Assembly (NCBI GenBank): GCA_902776195.1
Contig: CACYPF010000005.1
Span: forward strand, 1-64,000
DNA: 64,000 nt
From: an uncultured Prevotellaceae bacterium
GTDB taxonomy: Bacteria; Bacteroidota; Bacteroidia; Bacteroidales; Bacteroidaceae
Reading direction: 5' to 3'
In this document: piece by piece, positions 43,443-51,398 of the stretch
Layout: each line of letters begins with the position of its first letter
Numbering within the stretch: the first letter of the stretch is position 1
Made by a program: the position numbers and the translations under genes
The notes under the pieces: generated by a model
The model's database searches: none
Seen by the model: only the letters and a program-made list of their open reading frames with translations
What the model was told of the DNA's origin: nothing

Positions 43443-43519
43443 ATACCTTGGTAAACAGATAGTTACTTTCGACATTGCAACAAAATTGCTACTGAAACCC
43501 TTACCAATAACTAAGGTAT
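43443..43519. other. Long-range stem in the right end of the element
   Basis: ATACCTT-GGTAA (43443-43454) pairs with TTACC...AAGGTAT (43501-43505 and 43513-43519), and GCAA-N5-TTGC nests inside. It lies in a 360-nt gene-free stretch (43298-43658) that also has CCGGA-N5-TCCGG near 43372. A replication origin, arm-type integrase sites or a terminator are possible. Nothing else is recognised in the stretch. Confidence 0.45.
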
Positions 43520-43658
43520 GGTGTAAATGTTATTAAATACTAAAGAATTTGGCAGGAATCTAATAAATCCCTATATTTGCAAAAGAACAGGGTAAAATAT
43601 CAATTCCATTTGGAAAGAAACAAGCATCTGATTTTCAATAAATTAAATCTCATTACGG

Positions 43659-43672
43659 GAATTTGCGAGATT
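43659..43672. repeat. attR candidate (14-bp direct repeat)
   Basis: GAATTTGCGAGATT, identical to 37921-37934, is at the transition from AT-rich element DNA to the 5' half of the split RNA locus. Confidence 0.72.
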
Positions 43673-43755
43673 CAGCAGCCGAAGATAACGTTCGTAAACG
43701 TCCTTTTTACCACAAAATATTGACCCGCTGTCCCTTTCAGGCTACTTCGAGTCAG
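43659..43755 (-). ncRNA. 5' part of the split structured RNA gene (candidate)
   Basis: A perfect promoter on the minus strand (43789-43759) starts a transcript at about 43753 that has no ATG or ribosome-binding sequence. The sequence contains AGTAGCC, which can pair with GGCTGCT (43674-43680) or with GGTTGCT of the distant 3' half. It also has CAGCGGGT, GGACGTT-TACG-AACGTT and TATCTTC, several complementary to 37891-37934. The RNA would be about 310 nt when whole. It is not tmRNA or RNase P RNA by the conserved cores I know; a 6S-like RNA cannot be excluded. Confidence 0.45.
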
Positions 43756-43758
43756 TTG

Positions 43759-43789
43759 CAAAGATAGGAATAATTTCTTAAAACACAAA
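43759..43789 (-). promoter_or_regulatory. Promoter of the split RNA gene
   Basis: On the minus strand TTTG (43789-43786), a 19-nt spacer and TATCTTTG (43766-43759) match the consensus exactly. No protein-coding start follows within 60 nt. Confidence 0.75.
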
Positions 43790-43998
43790 ATAAATTAAAA
43801 AGAAAACATGCTTCGAGTGAAGATTTTGGTAGGGATAGGAACACATTGTACGCTTACGGTTACGACAATAGATGATTTTGGTTTCTTGACGAGCCGAGTA
43901 ATTTGTATTTTTAGATTAATATTTGAGAGGATAACCGAAATATTCACTATCTTTGCACCTGAAAAATAATGAATGAGCAAGTTTTTTGTTGGTTTCCT

Positions 43999-44028
43999 TT
44001 TGCATTTCACTTGTTTTTTGTAACTTTG
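43999..44028 (+). promoter_or_regulatory. Promoter of the phoH operon
   Basis: TTTG (43999-44002), an 18-nt spacer and TAACTTTG (44021-44028) lie 27 nt before phoH. A second -7 box TATCTTTG (43948-43955), with TTTG 22 nt upstream, may add a longer transcript. The region 43790-43998 shows no other gene. Confidence 0.6.
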
Positions 44029-44054
44029 CAATCTCATAAGAAAATAACGTTATT

Positions 44055-45032
44055 TTGATAGAGAAGCATATTGTATTAGAGGATATAGACCCTGTTGTCT
44101 TTTACGGCACAGGGAATGCCCATTTGCAGATGATGAAGGCATTGTATCCGAAACTGAGGATTGTGGCACGCGACAATGTCATCCGTATACTGGGTGATGA
44201 GGAGCAGATGGCCGCCTTTGAGGAGAGTGCCGAGAAGATGCGACAGCACGTACTGAGATTCAACGCACTGAAGGAAGAGGATATCCTGGACATCGTCAAG
44301 GGGCACCGTACGAAGGACGAGGTGCCGGAGGGAGTTGTCTGCTACTCCATGTCGGGACGAGCTATCAAGGCACGTTCGGAGAACCAGCAAAAGCTCATCG
44401 ATGCCTATGAGCAGAACGACATGGTGTTTGCCGTAGGACCGGCTGGAACAGGTAAGACCTACCTTAGCATCGCACTCGCCGTGAAGGCACTGAAAGAGAA
44501 GACGGCGAAGAAGATCATCCTCTCCCGCCCTGCCGTGGAGGCAGGTGAGAAACTGGGATTCCTGCCTGGTGACATGAAGGATAAGATTGACCCATACCTC
44601 CAACCGTTATATGATGCCTTGGAGGACATGCTGCCACAGGTGAAGCTGCAGGACATGATGGAGAAACATGTCATCCAGATAGCCCCACTCGCTTTTATGC
44701 GAGGCAGGACACTGAGCGATGCCGTCGTCATTCTCGACGAGGCACAGAACACCACCCCGCAGCAGATCCGTATGTTCCTGACCCGCATGGGATGGAACAC
44801 GAAGATGATCATCACGGGTGACATGACACAGATAGACCTTCCGAAGTCACAACTCTCTGGACTAGTGGAGGCACTACGCATCCTGAAAGACGTGGAGGGT
44901 ATCGGGGTCGTGGAACTGGGACGCAAAGATATCGTTCGCCATAAGCTGGTGACACGTATCGTCAATGCCTACGAACGATTTGACAAAGAAAACAAAATCA
45001 AGATAAACAATGAAAGCATTAACAAAGACTGA
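44055..45032 (+). CDS. phoH: PhoH-like ATPase
   Basis: This 325-residue protein has an N-terminal KH-like part (residues 1-110) and a P-loop ATPase domain: [11 protein letters not shown] (Walker A), [38 protein letters not shown] (Walker B) and the MTQIDLP end. PhoH proteins are linked to RNA metabolism and ribosome maturation, often beside ybeY or era. The start is TTG 44055; the conserved N-terminus [13 protein letters not shown] follows directly, so no ATG alternative exists. A 29-codon hydrophobic frame (ATG 43969) ends overlapping this TTG. Confidence 0.92.
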   Translation: MIEKHIVLEDIDPVVFYGTGNAHLQMMKALYPKLRIVARDNVIRILGDEEQMAAFEESAEKMRQHVLRFNALKEEDILDIVKGHRTKDEVPEGVVCYSMSGRAIKARSENQQKLIDAYEQNDMVFAVGPAGTGKTYLSIALAVKALKEKTAKKIILSRPAVEAGEKLGFLPGDMKDKIDPYLQPLYDALEDMLPQVKLQDMMEKHVIQIAPLAFMRGRTLSDAVVILDEAQNTTPQQIRMFLTRMGWNTKMIITGDMTQIDLPKSQLSGLVEALRILKDVEGIGVVELGRKDIVRHKLVTRIVNAYERFDKENKIKINNESINKD

Positions 45033-45960
45033 CTTCAATTTCGAAGGACAAAAGAGTGTTTACCACGGAAAAGTCCGTGACGTGTATAACATCAACGACG
45101 ACCTGATGGTGATGGTTGCCACTGACCGTATCTCGGCTTTCGATGTCATCCTTCCGAAAGGTATTCCTTTCAAGGGACAGGTACTCAACCAGATTGCCGC
45201 TAAGTTCCTGGATGCCACCAGTGACATCTGTCCGAACTGGAAGCTGGCTACTCCCGACCCCATGGTCACCGTAGGTCTGAAGTGTGAGGGCTTCCGTGTG
45301 GAGATGATTATCCGCAGCATCCTGACAGGCAGTGCATGGCGTGAGTATAAGAACGGATGCCGTGAACTGTGTGGCGTGAAACTACCCGAGGGTATGAAGG
45401 AGAACGAGCGTTTCCCCGAGCCTATCATCACTCCTACCACCAAAGCCGACGAGGGTCATGACCTGAACATCTCGAAAGAAGAGATCATCGCACAGGGTAT
45501 CGTCAGTGCTGAGGACTATGCCGTGATGGAGGACTATACCCGCAAGCTCTTTGCCCGTGGTCAGGAGATTGCTAAGAAGCAGGGTCTTATCCTGGTAGAT
45601 ACGAAATATGAGTTCGGCAAGCGTGATGGCAAGGTATACCTCATCGACGAGATACACACTCCCGACTCCAGCCGTTACTTCTATGCTGACGGCTATGAGG
45701 AGAAACTCGCCAAGGGTGAGCCACAGAAACAGCTCTCCAAGGAGTTCGTACGCCAGTGGCTTATCGAGCACAACTTCATGAACGAGCCCGGACAGGTGAT
45801 GCCGGAGATTACCGACGAATATGCAGAGAGCGTGAGTGACCGTTATATCGAGCTCTACGAGCATATCATCGGTGAGAAGTTCGAGAAGGCTGGCGATAAT
45901 GATGATATCGCTGCCCGTATCGAGAAGAATGTCAGTGAGTATCTGAAATCAAGGAAATAG
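45010..45960 (+). CDS. purC: Phosphoribosylaminoimidazole-succinocarboxamide synthase
   Basis: This 316-residue SAICAR synthetase has [68 protein letters not shown] and [14 protein letters not shown]. It joins CAIR and aspartate with ATP in purine synthesis. It is the longer form common in Bacteroidota. The start overlaps the phoH end by 23 nt, so they share a transcript. purM lies 3.4 kb downstream in the same direction. Confidence 0.97.
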   Translation: MKALTKTDFNFEGQKSVYHGKVRDVYNINDDLMVMVATDRISAFDVILPKGIPFKGQVLNQIAAKFLDATSDICPNWKLATPDPMVTVGLKCEGFRVEMIIRSILTGSAWREYKNGCRELCGVKLPEGMKENERFPEPIITPTTKADEGHDLNISKEEIIAQGIVSAEDYAVMEDYTRKLFARGQEIAKKQGLILVDTKYEFGKRDGKVYLIDEIHTPDSSRYFYADGYEEKLAKGEPQKQLSKEFVRQWLIEHNFMNEPGQVMPEITDEYAESVSDRYIELYEHIIGEKFEKAGDNDDIAARIEKNVSEYLKSRK

Positions 45961-45999
45961 TAGGTATAGTACCTATAGTAACTATAGTGCCTATAGTAT
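45961..45999 (+). repeat. 9-bp tandem repeat upstream of menG
   Basis: Units TACCTATAG, TAACTATAG and TGCCTATAG, preceded by TAGGTATAG, fill the purC-menG gap up to the ATG. The units are direct repeats of period 9 and each contains CTATAG or a close variant. Confidence 0.65.
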
Positions 46000-46732
46000 G
46001 AATTATAAACAAGAGACGATAAACCCCTACCATGAGGGTGAGAAGACGACGCAGGTGGAGCAGATGTTTGACAACATCGCCCCCACCTACGACACCCTTA
46101 ACCATCGTCTCTCATGGGACATTGACAAGGGATGGCGCAAGAAAGCGATACGCCAGTTAGCACCCTATCAGCCCCAGGCGATTCTCGACATCGCCACAGG
46201 TACCGGAGATTTCGCCATCCTCTCCGCAGAAATGCTGAAGCCAACACGTCTGGTGGGGGCAGACATCAGCGAGGGGATGATGGAGATTGGCAGGAAGAAG
46301 GTGACAGAGAAAGGATTGCAGGATATCATCTCCTTCGAGAAGGAAGACTGTCTGCACCTCTCCTATGCCGACAACACCTACGACGCTGTGACAGCGGCTT
46401 TCGGTATACGCAACTTCTCTAACCTTGACCAAGGACTGAAGGAGATGTGCCGCGTTTTGAAGACGGGGGGACATCTGAGCATCGTGGAACTGACGACACC
46501 CGTGAGTTTCCCGATGAAGCAGCTCTTCCATATCTACTCCCATACGGTACTGCCTGTCTATGGGCGACTCATCTCCAAAGACACCTCTGCCTACTCCTAT
46601 CTCACCAAGACCATCGAGGCATTCCCGCAAGGAGAGCAGATGGTGGAGATTCTGAGAAAGGCAGGGTTCAGGGAGGCAACTTTCAAACGACTGACTTTTG
46701 GTATCTGCACGATGTATTTTGCAACTAAATAA
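45998..46732 (+). CDS. menG: Demethylmenaquinone methyltransferase
   Basis: This 244-residue class I SAM methyltransferase of the UbiE/MenG family has [33 protein letters not shown] (SAM-binding), [20 protein letters not shown] and [19 protein letters not shown] with the family end MYFATK. It performs the last step of menaquinone synthesis. Bacteroidota respire with menaquinone, so MenG is the appropriate name. The start follows a 9-bp tandem repeat spacer. menA is 12 kb downstream in the window. Confidence 0.95.
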   Translation: MNYKQETINPYHEGEKTTQVEQMFDNIAPTYDTLNHRLSWDIDKGWRKKAIRQLAPYQPQAILDIATGTGDFAILSAEMLKPTRLVGADISEGMMEIGRKKVTEKGLQDIISFEKEDCLHLSYADNTYDAVTAAFGIRNFSNLDQGLKEMCRVLKTGGHLSIVELTTPVSFPMKQLFHIYSHTVLPVYGRLISKDTSAYSYLTKTIEAFPQGEQMVEILRKAGFREATFKRLTFGICTMYFATK

Positions 46733-46757
46733 TCAATAAAGGAAAGGAAAAGAAATT

Positions 46758-47504
46758 ATGAACAAGTACGGACTCATCGGTTACCCGCTAGGACACTCGT
46801 TCTCTATCAGTTACTTCAACCAGAAGTTTCAGGATGAAGGCATCGACGCTGTGTACGAGAACTACGAGATTCCCAACATCGACGCACTCCCCGAGGTGCT
46901 TGGATCTAACCCTGAACTTAAAGGGCTCAACGTGACCATCCCCTATAAGGAGAAGGTCATTCCCTTCCTCGACAACATCTCACCAGAGGCTCGTGCCATC
47001 GGTGCGGTAAATGTAATACGTGTGACCCATCGCGGCAGTAAAATCGAACTGAAAGGCTATAACTCTGACGTGATCGGATTCACCAAGAGTATTGAGCCTA
47101 TGTTGGATAAGAAATGGCATCAGAAAGCATTGATACTCGGAACAGGAGGTGCCTCAAAGGCCATTGACTACGGACTGCGCAACCTCGGACTGGAGACGGT
47201 CTTCGTCAGCCGTTATGAGCGTCCGGGCACTATTCAATACAAGAATATTACGCCTGAGGTGGTGAAAGAGTATAATGTGATTGTGAACTGCACCCCCGTG
47301 GGGATGTATCCAAAGACAGAGGTGTGTCCCGAACTACCTTATGATGCCATGGACAGTCACACCATTCTCTATGACCTTATCTATAATCCTGACGAGACGC
47401 TCTTCATGAAACGAGGTGCCGAATACGGTGCCAACGTGAAAAACGGACTGGAGATGCTGCTCCTGCAGGCTTTCTCCTCATGGGAGTTCTGGCACGAGAA
47501 ATAA
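46758..47504 (+). CDS. aroE: Shikimate dehydrogenase
   Basis: This 248-residue protein has substrate motifs YPLGHSFSISYFN, LKGLNVTIPYKEKV and GYNSDVIGF, the NADP motif LILGTGGASKAIDYGLRNLG, and NCTPVGMYP. It reduces 3-dehydroshikimate to shikimate. It is slightly short for the family (~270) but all catalytic segments, including the Lys in PYKEK and Asp in NSD, are present. It follows menG by 25 nt. Confidence 0.95.
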   Translation: MNKYGLIGYPLGHSFSISYFNQKFQDEGIDAVYENYEIPNIDALPEVLGSNPELKGLNVTIPYKEKVIPFLDNISPEARAIGAVNVIRVTHRGSKIELKGYNSDVIGFTKSIEPMLDKKWHQKALILGTGGASKAIDYGLRNLGLETVFVSRYERPGTIQYKNITPEVVKEYNVIVNCTPVGMYPKTEVCPELPYDAMDSHTILYDLIYNPDETLFMKRGAEYGANVKNGLEMLLLQAFSSWEFWHEK

Positions 47505-47513
47505 ACGATTGAT

Positions 47514-48689
47514 ATGACTACGACTTTTATCTATTTCCTCGGTTTCATTGCCCTGTTGATAGGAGGCGGTTTCACCATCACTCGACGGTGGGACTATACC
47601 CCTTATACGGCTCTGATGCAGAAGACAATGGATATCAAAGACCTCGTAGCACAATACAACAATGCCATCACTGACCTGGAATGGCAGTATAAACAAGACA
47701 GCATAGGCTCCAAGCGTAAATACTCTAAGCTGTATCAGAACCTGGCTCGTGAGTATATGCATAAGCGCCACCAGTTGACAGCGACATGGGAGAAGATGAA
47801 TCCCGCCTGGTGCAAGGCACGCAGGACTTGGGGATGGATATTCCTGATTGGTCTTGGAGCAGCTTTCCTCTTTTGCTCATACTCCCTCCCTACCAAAGAC
47901 AGCCCCTCCTCTTCCGTCGTGAATACAACAGAGGAAAGATATTGGAATGCGGAGACTATTCCCATGCCACACCTACAGGATGCCAGCCAATACGTTTCCA
48001 ACCCAGACCAGATATTATCACAACCGACAGTGGACCAGATGAACCAGACATTCCTGCGTCTCGACAAGGAACTGGGTATTGAATCGGCAGTCATCATCGT
48101 CAACCATATTGAGAATGACGACCCCTTCCGTTTTGCCCAAGACGTAGGTAACAAATATGGTGTGGGAAAGAATGACCGGGGACTGATGGTGGTGGTCGGC
48201 TACCTTGACCATAGCATCAATATCTCACCGGGAAGAAGTCTTGAGGGGGATTTGACAGATGTGGAATGCCGTCGTCTCCAACAAGAATATGTGATTCCTG
48301 CCATGCGTGCTGAGATGCCCGACAGCGGCATGCTCTATCTTACTGATGCCATCTATGCCACCATGCAGAAAAAGGAGTTGCCACAGATGTCATCCCTGAC
48401 CAGTGAGAGTGAGGAATTAGACAATGAGATAGCTGCCACTATTGGTATGTATATGCTCTTCTTCATCGCATGGTGTCTGTTCTTCTTACGCCTCAACAAC
48501 AAGTATCAATGGCTCACCCTTGTCGGAATGTCACACATACGCTCTAACCCATTCTATGAGGCCCCATCTGGAGGAGGTGGCGGATTCTATGGTGGAGGCG
48601 GTGGCTTCTCCGGAGGGGGCGGAGGTTTCAGTGGCGGTTCCTTCGGAGGAGGCTCCTTCGGTGGCGGCGGTGCCACGTCAAGATGGTAA
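47514..48689 (+). CDS. TPM-domain membrane protein
   Basis: This 391-residue protein has an N-terminal membrane segment (residues ~5-22), a coiled region (30-90) and a second membrane segment (~105-125). The TPM domain (~150-280) contains YVSNPDQILSQPTVDQMNQ, AVIIVNHIE and GLMVVVGYLDHSINISPGRS. A further membrane segment (~318-335) and a glycine-rich tail GGGGGFYGGGGGFSGGGGG complete it. TPM/LemA gene pairs are common; TPM proteins may act as phosphatases or photosystem-repair-like chaperones. The lemA gene lies 40 nt downstream. Confidence 0.85.
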   Translation: MTTTFIYFLGFIALLIGGGFTITRRWDYTPYTALMQKTMDIKDLVAQYNNAITDLEWQYKQDSIGSKRKYSKLYQNLAREYMHKRHQLTATWEKMNPAWCKARRTWGWIFLIGLGAAFLFCSYSLPTKDSPSSSVVNTTEERYWNAETIPMPHLQDASQYVSNPDQILSQPTVDQMNQTFLRLDKELGIESAVIIVNHIENDDPFRFAQDVGNKYGVGKNDRGLMVVVGYLDHSINISPGRSLEGDLTDVECRRLQQEYVIPAMRAEMPDSGMLYLTDAIYATMQKKELPQMSSLTSESEELDNEIAATIGMYMLFFIAWCLFFLRLNNKYQWLTLVGMSHIRSNPFYEAPSGGGGGFYGGGGGFSGGGGGFSGGSFGGGSFGGGGATSRW

Positions 48690-48729
48690 TATCAGTCGAA
48701 ATAACAAAATAACGTAATAAATTAGAATT

Positions 48730-49317
48730 ATGAAAATCAGCAAATCACTAATCGCCATTATCGCAGTCGTCGTCATCATCGGCGCATGGGCTGCCAGTGC
48801 TTACAACTCAATGGTTGGTGTGCAGGAACAGGCAACAACGGCATTAGCCAATGTACAGTCAACCTATCAGCGTCGTGCCGACCTGATCCCTAACCTCGTG
48901 GAGACCGTCAAGGGCTATGCCGCTCATGAGAAGCAGACCCTGGAGGATGTTGTGGCTGCCCGCACAAAGGCAACATCCATCAACCTCGATGCTTCTACGC
49001 TGACACCTGAGAAACTGAAGGAGTTCCAGCAGGCACAGGGTGAACTGGGCAGTGCCCTCGGTCGCTTGATTGCCATTCAGGAGAACTATCCTGACCTGAA
49101 AGCCAATGAGAACTTCCGTGACTTACAGGTACAACTGGAGGGGACAGAGAACCGTATCAACGAGGCACGCAATAAGTACAACCAGGCTGTCCAGACCTAT
49201 AATGTGGAGATTCGTTCTTTCCCCAAGAACATCTTTGCCGGTATCTTCGGCTTTGCCAAGATGGATAAGTTTGAGGCAGAGGCTGGAGCGGAGAAAGCAC
49301 CACAGGTTAAGTTTTAA
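48730..49317 (+). CDS. LemA family protein
   Basis: This 195-residue protein has one N-terminal membrane anchor (LIAIIAVVVIIGAWAAS) and a four-helix LemA domain with the signature STYQRRADLIPNLVETVKGYA. AIQENYPDLKANENF, QLEGTENRINEARNKYNQ and IRSFPKNIFAGIFGF are strictly typical. The family's function is unsettled; it is almost always beside TPM-domain genes, as here, which suggests a membrane-associated complex. Confidence 0.92.
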   Translation: MKISKSLIAIIAVVVIIGAWAASAYNSMVGVQEQATTALANVQSTYQRRADLIPNLVETVKGYAAHEKQTLEDVVAARTKATSINLDASTLTPEKLKEFQQAQGELGSALGRLIAIQENYPDLKANENFRDLQVQLEGTENRINEARNKYNQAVQTYNVEIRSFPKNIFAGIFGFAKMDKFEAEAGAEKAPQVKF

Positions 49318-49337
49318 CTGATAATTGAGGATTATAA

Positions 49338-50504
49338 ATGACTGATAACAGATATATGATGCGCGGTGTGAGCGCCGCCAAGGAAGACGTACATAACGCC
49401 ATCAAGAACATTGACAAGGGAATCTTCCCACAGGCTTTCTGTAAGATTATACCGGACATCTTGGGTGGCGACCCTGAGTATTGTAATATCATGCATGCTG
49501 ACGGGGCTGGTACAAAGTCGAGTCTTGCCTATATGTATTGGAAGGAGACGGGTGATCTCTCCGTATGGAAGGGTATCGCACAGGATGCTATCGTAATGAA
49601 TACCGACGACCTGCTCTGTGTGGGTGCCGTTGATAATATCCTTGTCAGCAGTACCATCGGACGTAATAAGATGCTGGTGCCCGGTGAGGTCATCTCTGCC
49701 ATTATCAACGGTACGGATGAGTTGCTTGCCGAACTGCGTGAGATGGGGATTGGCATTTATCCTACTGGTGGTGAGACGGCAGACGTGGGCGACCTTGTCC
49801 GCACCATCATCGTCGACTCTACCGTCACCTGCCGTATGAAACGCAGTGATGTTATCGACAATGCCAATATCCGTCCGGGGGATGTCATCGTAGGACTCTC
49901 CAGCACAGGACAGGCAACCTACGAGAAACGCTATAACGGCGGTATGGGCAGCAATGGTCTGACCTCCGCACGTCATGATGTTTTCGCCAAGTATCTTGCC
50001 GAGAAATATCCCGAGAGCTTTGACCATGCCGTACCCGATGAGTTGGTATATAGTGGTAAGTATCAATTGACAGATGCCGTAGAGGGTTCTCCTGTGGATG
50101 CCGGTCAGTTAGTGCTCTCCCCCACCCGCACCTATGCTCCTGTCATCAAAAAACTGTTGGACGAACTACGCCCAGAGATTCATGGTATGGTACACTGCAC
50201 CGGTGGTGCCCAGACGAAAGTTCTGCACTTCGTCAACGACAACTGCCGTGTCATCAAGGACAACATGTTCCCCGTACCTCCCCTCTTCCATGCCATCCAT
50301 GAGTGCTCCGGTACTGACTGGAAGGAGATGTACCAGGTATTCAACATGGGACACCGCATGGAAATCTATGTACGTCCGGAAATCGCTGACAAGGTCATTG
50401 CCCTGTCCAAGTCATTCAATATCGACGCACAGGTCATCGGACATATTGAGGAAGGTAAGAAGAGCCTGACTATACAAAGTGAGTTTGGCACCTTCGATTA
50501 CTAA
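49338..50504 (+). CDS. purM: Phosphoribosylformylglycinamidine cyclo-ligase
   Basis: This 388-residue AIR synthetase of the longer Bacteroidota type has DILGGDPEYCNIMHADGAGTKS, NTDDLLCVGAVDNILVSSTIG, YPTGGETADVGDLVRTI, PGDVIVGLSSTGQATYE and GMGSNGLTSARH (sequences cut to parts). It closes the imidazole ring of AIR using ATP. It is 21 nt after lemA and ends at a strong terminator, so it closes the phoH-purC-menG-aroE-TPM-lemA-purM unit. Confidence 0.95.
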   Translation: MTDNRYMMRGVSAAKEDVHNAIKNIDKGIFPQAFCKIIPDILGGDPEYCNIMHADGAGTKSSLAYMYWKETGDLSVWKGIAQDAIVMNTDDLLCVGAVDNILVSSTIGRNKMLVPGEVISAIINGTDELLAELREMGIGIYPTGGETADVGDLVRTIIVDSTVTCRMKRSDVIDNANIRPGDVIVGLSSTGQATYEKRYNGGMGSNGLTSARHDVFAKYLAEKYPESFDHAVPDELVYSGKYQLTDAVEGSPVDAGQLVLSPTRTYAPVIKKLLDELRPEIHGMVHCTGGAQTKVLHFVNDNCRVIKDNMFPVPPLFHAIHECSGTDWKEMYQVFNMGHRMEIYVRPEIADKVIALSKSFNIDAQVIGHIEEGKKSLTIQSEFGTFDY

Positions 50505-50523
50505 TCAATAGTTTCTCGTAAAC

Positions 50524-50558
50524 AAAAGGGTGGTTTCTCGCAAGGAAACCGCCCTTTT
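50524..50558 (+). terminator. Terminator after purM
   Basis: AAAAGGG-TGGTTTC pairs with GAAACC-GCCCTTTT across a 7-nt loop, with the T run built into the stem. It can serve the convergent DUF4293 gene as well. Confidence 0.85.
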
Positions 50559-50590
50559 GTCGTATGGATACTGATTGTCTATTCTTATAC

Positions 50591-51043
50591 TTATCTAATC
50601 CTGTCTGCAGCACGTACCAGTCGCTCGTCAGCCTGTATCCCCTTGCGAGCCATAAAAAGAAGAATAGCCACTACAGCAGGGAACGAGGAAGCCATCTCTA
50701 AATGGAAGTTGGCGGCATCAGGTGCCAACTGCTTGCTGACCACAATCATCGAGATATACCATAACACCATGATAAAGATGTTGACCATACATAGGCGAGC
50801 CTGCAAAGGGCGACGCTTATAAAGGAATATGGTACATACGCTCAACGTAGCAGATAGAATCATCAGAATGAACAACGGACAAGGAATAAAAGTAGTAGCA
50901 TTATTCTGTCCTATTGCCCATAGGCTAAAAATACGCCATGTGGTCATTCCCTCATAAGATACAGCAGCTAACTGCATGCACAATGAGAGGATACCAAAAA
51001 CGGCAGCAAGAAACAGGAATATCGTTTGTTTACGCTGTATCAT
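50591..51043 (-). CDS. DUF4293 membrane protein
   Basis: Start chosen at ATG 51043 (MIQRKQTIFLFLAAVFG), the usual beginning of the DUF4293 family, giving 150 residues; the frame extends 17 codons further upstream without similarity. It has four membrane segments (about residues 8-28, 55-75, 80-98 and 103-122) and a basic tail. The family is restricted to Bacteroidota and has no known function. It is the third gene of bamD-rpoZ-DUF4293, 5 nt after rpoZ, an order widely kept in the phylum. Confidence 0.88.
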   Translation of the reverse strand: MIQRKQTIFLFLAAVFGILSLCMQLAAVSYEGMTTWRIFSLWAIGQNNATTFIPCPLFILMILSATLSVCTIFLYKRRPLQARLCMVNIFIMVLWYISMIVVSKQLAPDAANFHLEMASSFPAVVAILLFMARKGIQADERLVRAADRIR

Positions 51044-51047
51044 AAGA

Positions 51048-51395
51048 TTACAAACGCTCCTCCTGGACCATAGCCTGATCACGGGCAGGATCACGCCAAT
51101 ATACCTTATCCTCTATGAACTCCTGAGTTGCCAACAGTGTGGGTTTGGGGAGTTTCTCATAATAACGTGAGATCTCTATCTGTTCACGGTTCTCGAACAC
51201 TTCCTCCAGAGAATCGTTATAAGAGGCGAACTCAGCCAGTTTCTTACTCAGATCTTCTTTTATCTGAACACTAATCTGATTAGCACGCTTCGAAATAATT
51301 GCTACACTCTCATAAATGTTGCCAGTCTCATCACAGAGATCCATGATGTTACGGGTCACTGTGTTGACGGGCGCTTTTGACTTTTTGTAATCCAT
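51048..51395 (-). CDS. rpoZ: RNA polymerase omega subunit (Rpb6-type)
   Basis: This 115-residue protein of the Bacteroidota Rpb6/omega family has PVNTVTRNIMDLCDETGNIYE, then SVAIISKRANQISVQIKEDL (cut), with the ARA/KRANQI motif that grips the β' subunit and a divergent C-terminal tail. It stabilises RNA polymerase. It lies between bamD (3 nt) and the DUF4293 gene (4 nt). Confidence 0.92.
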   Translation of the reverse strand: MDYKKSKAPVNTVTRNIMDLCDETGNIYESVAIISKRANQISVQIKEDLSKKLAEFASYNDSLEEVFENREQIEISRYYEKLPKPTLLATQEFIEDKVYWRDPARDQAMVQEERL

Positions 51396-51398
51396 ATA

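Larger units (their letters stand above)
37921..43672. mobile_element. Integrated element with tyrosine integrase, serine recombinase and Rep
   Basis: The ends are the direct repeat GAATTTGCGAGATT at 37921-37934 and 43659-43672. The cargo in order is: tyrosine integrase beside the left end; a structured leader; two lipoprotein genes; a serine recombinase (minus); a Rep_trans-like replication protein; a small NUMOD3-like protein (minus); and a structured non-coding right end. The DNA is visibly more AT-rich than the flanks. Rejoining the flanks at one copy of the repeat restores base pairing of an RNA structure, which supports these borders. No conjugation, capsid or Zot-like gene is present, so it is probably a small integrative replicon mobilised by helpers. 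Confidence 0.75.

Noticed and set aside
43673-43755. tmRNA or RNase P RNA as the split gene
   Set aside because: Despite a GACAGCGGG stretch, the tRNA-like ends and tag frame of tmRNA and the conserved cores of RNase P RNA are absent.
43795-44037. 80-codon minus-strand frame between the split RNA and phoH
   Set aside because: It overlaps the phoH promoters, has no ribosome site or family likeness, and its composition looks non-coding.
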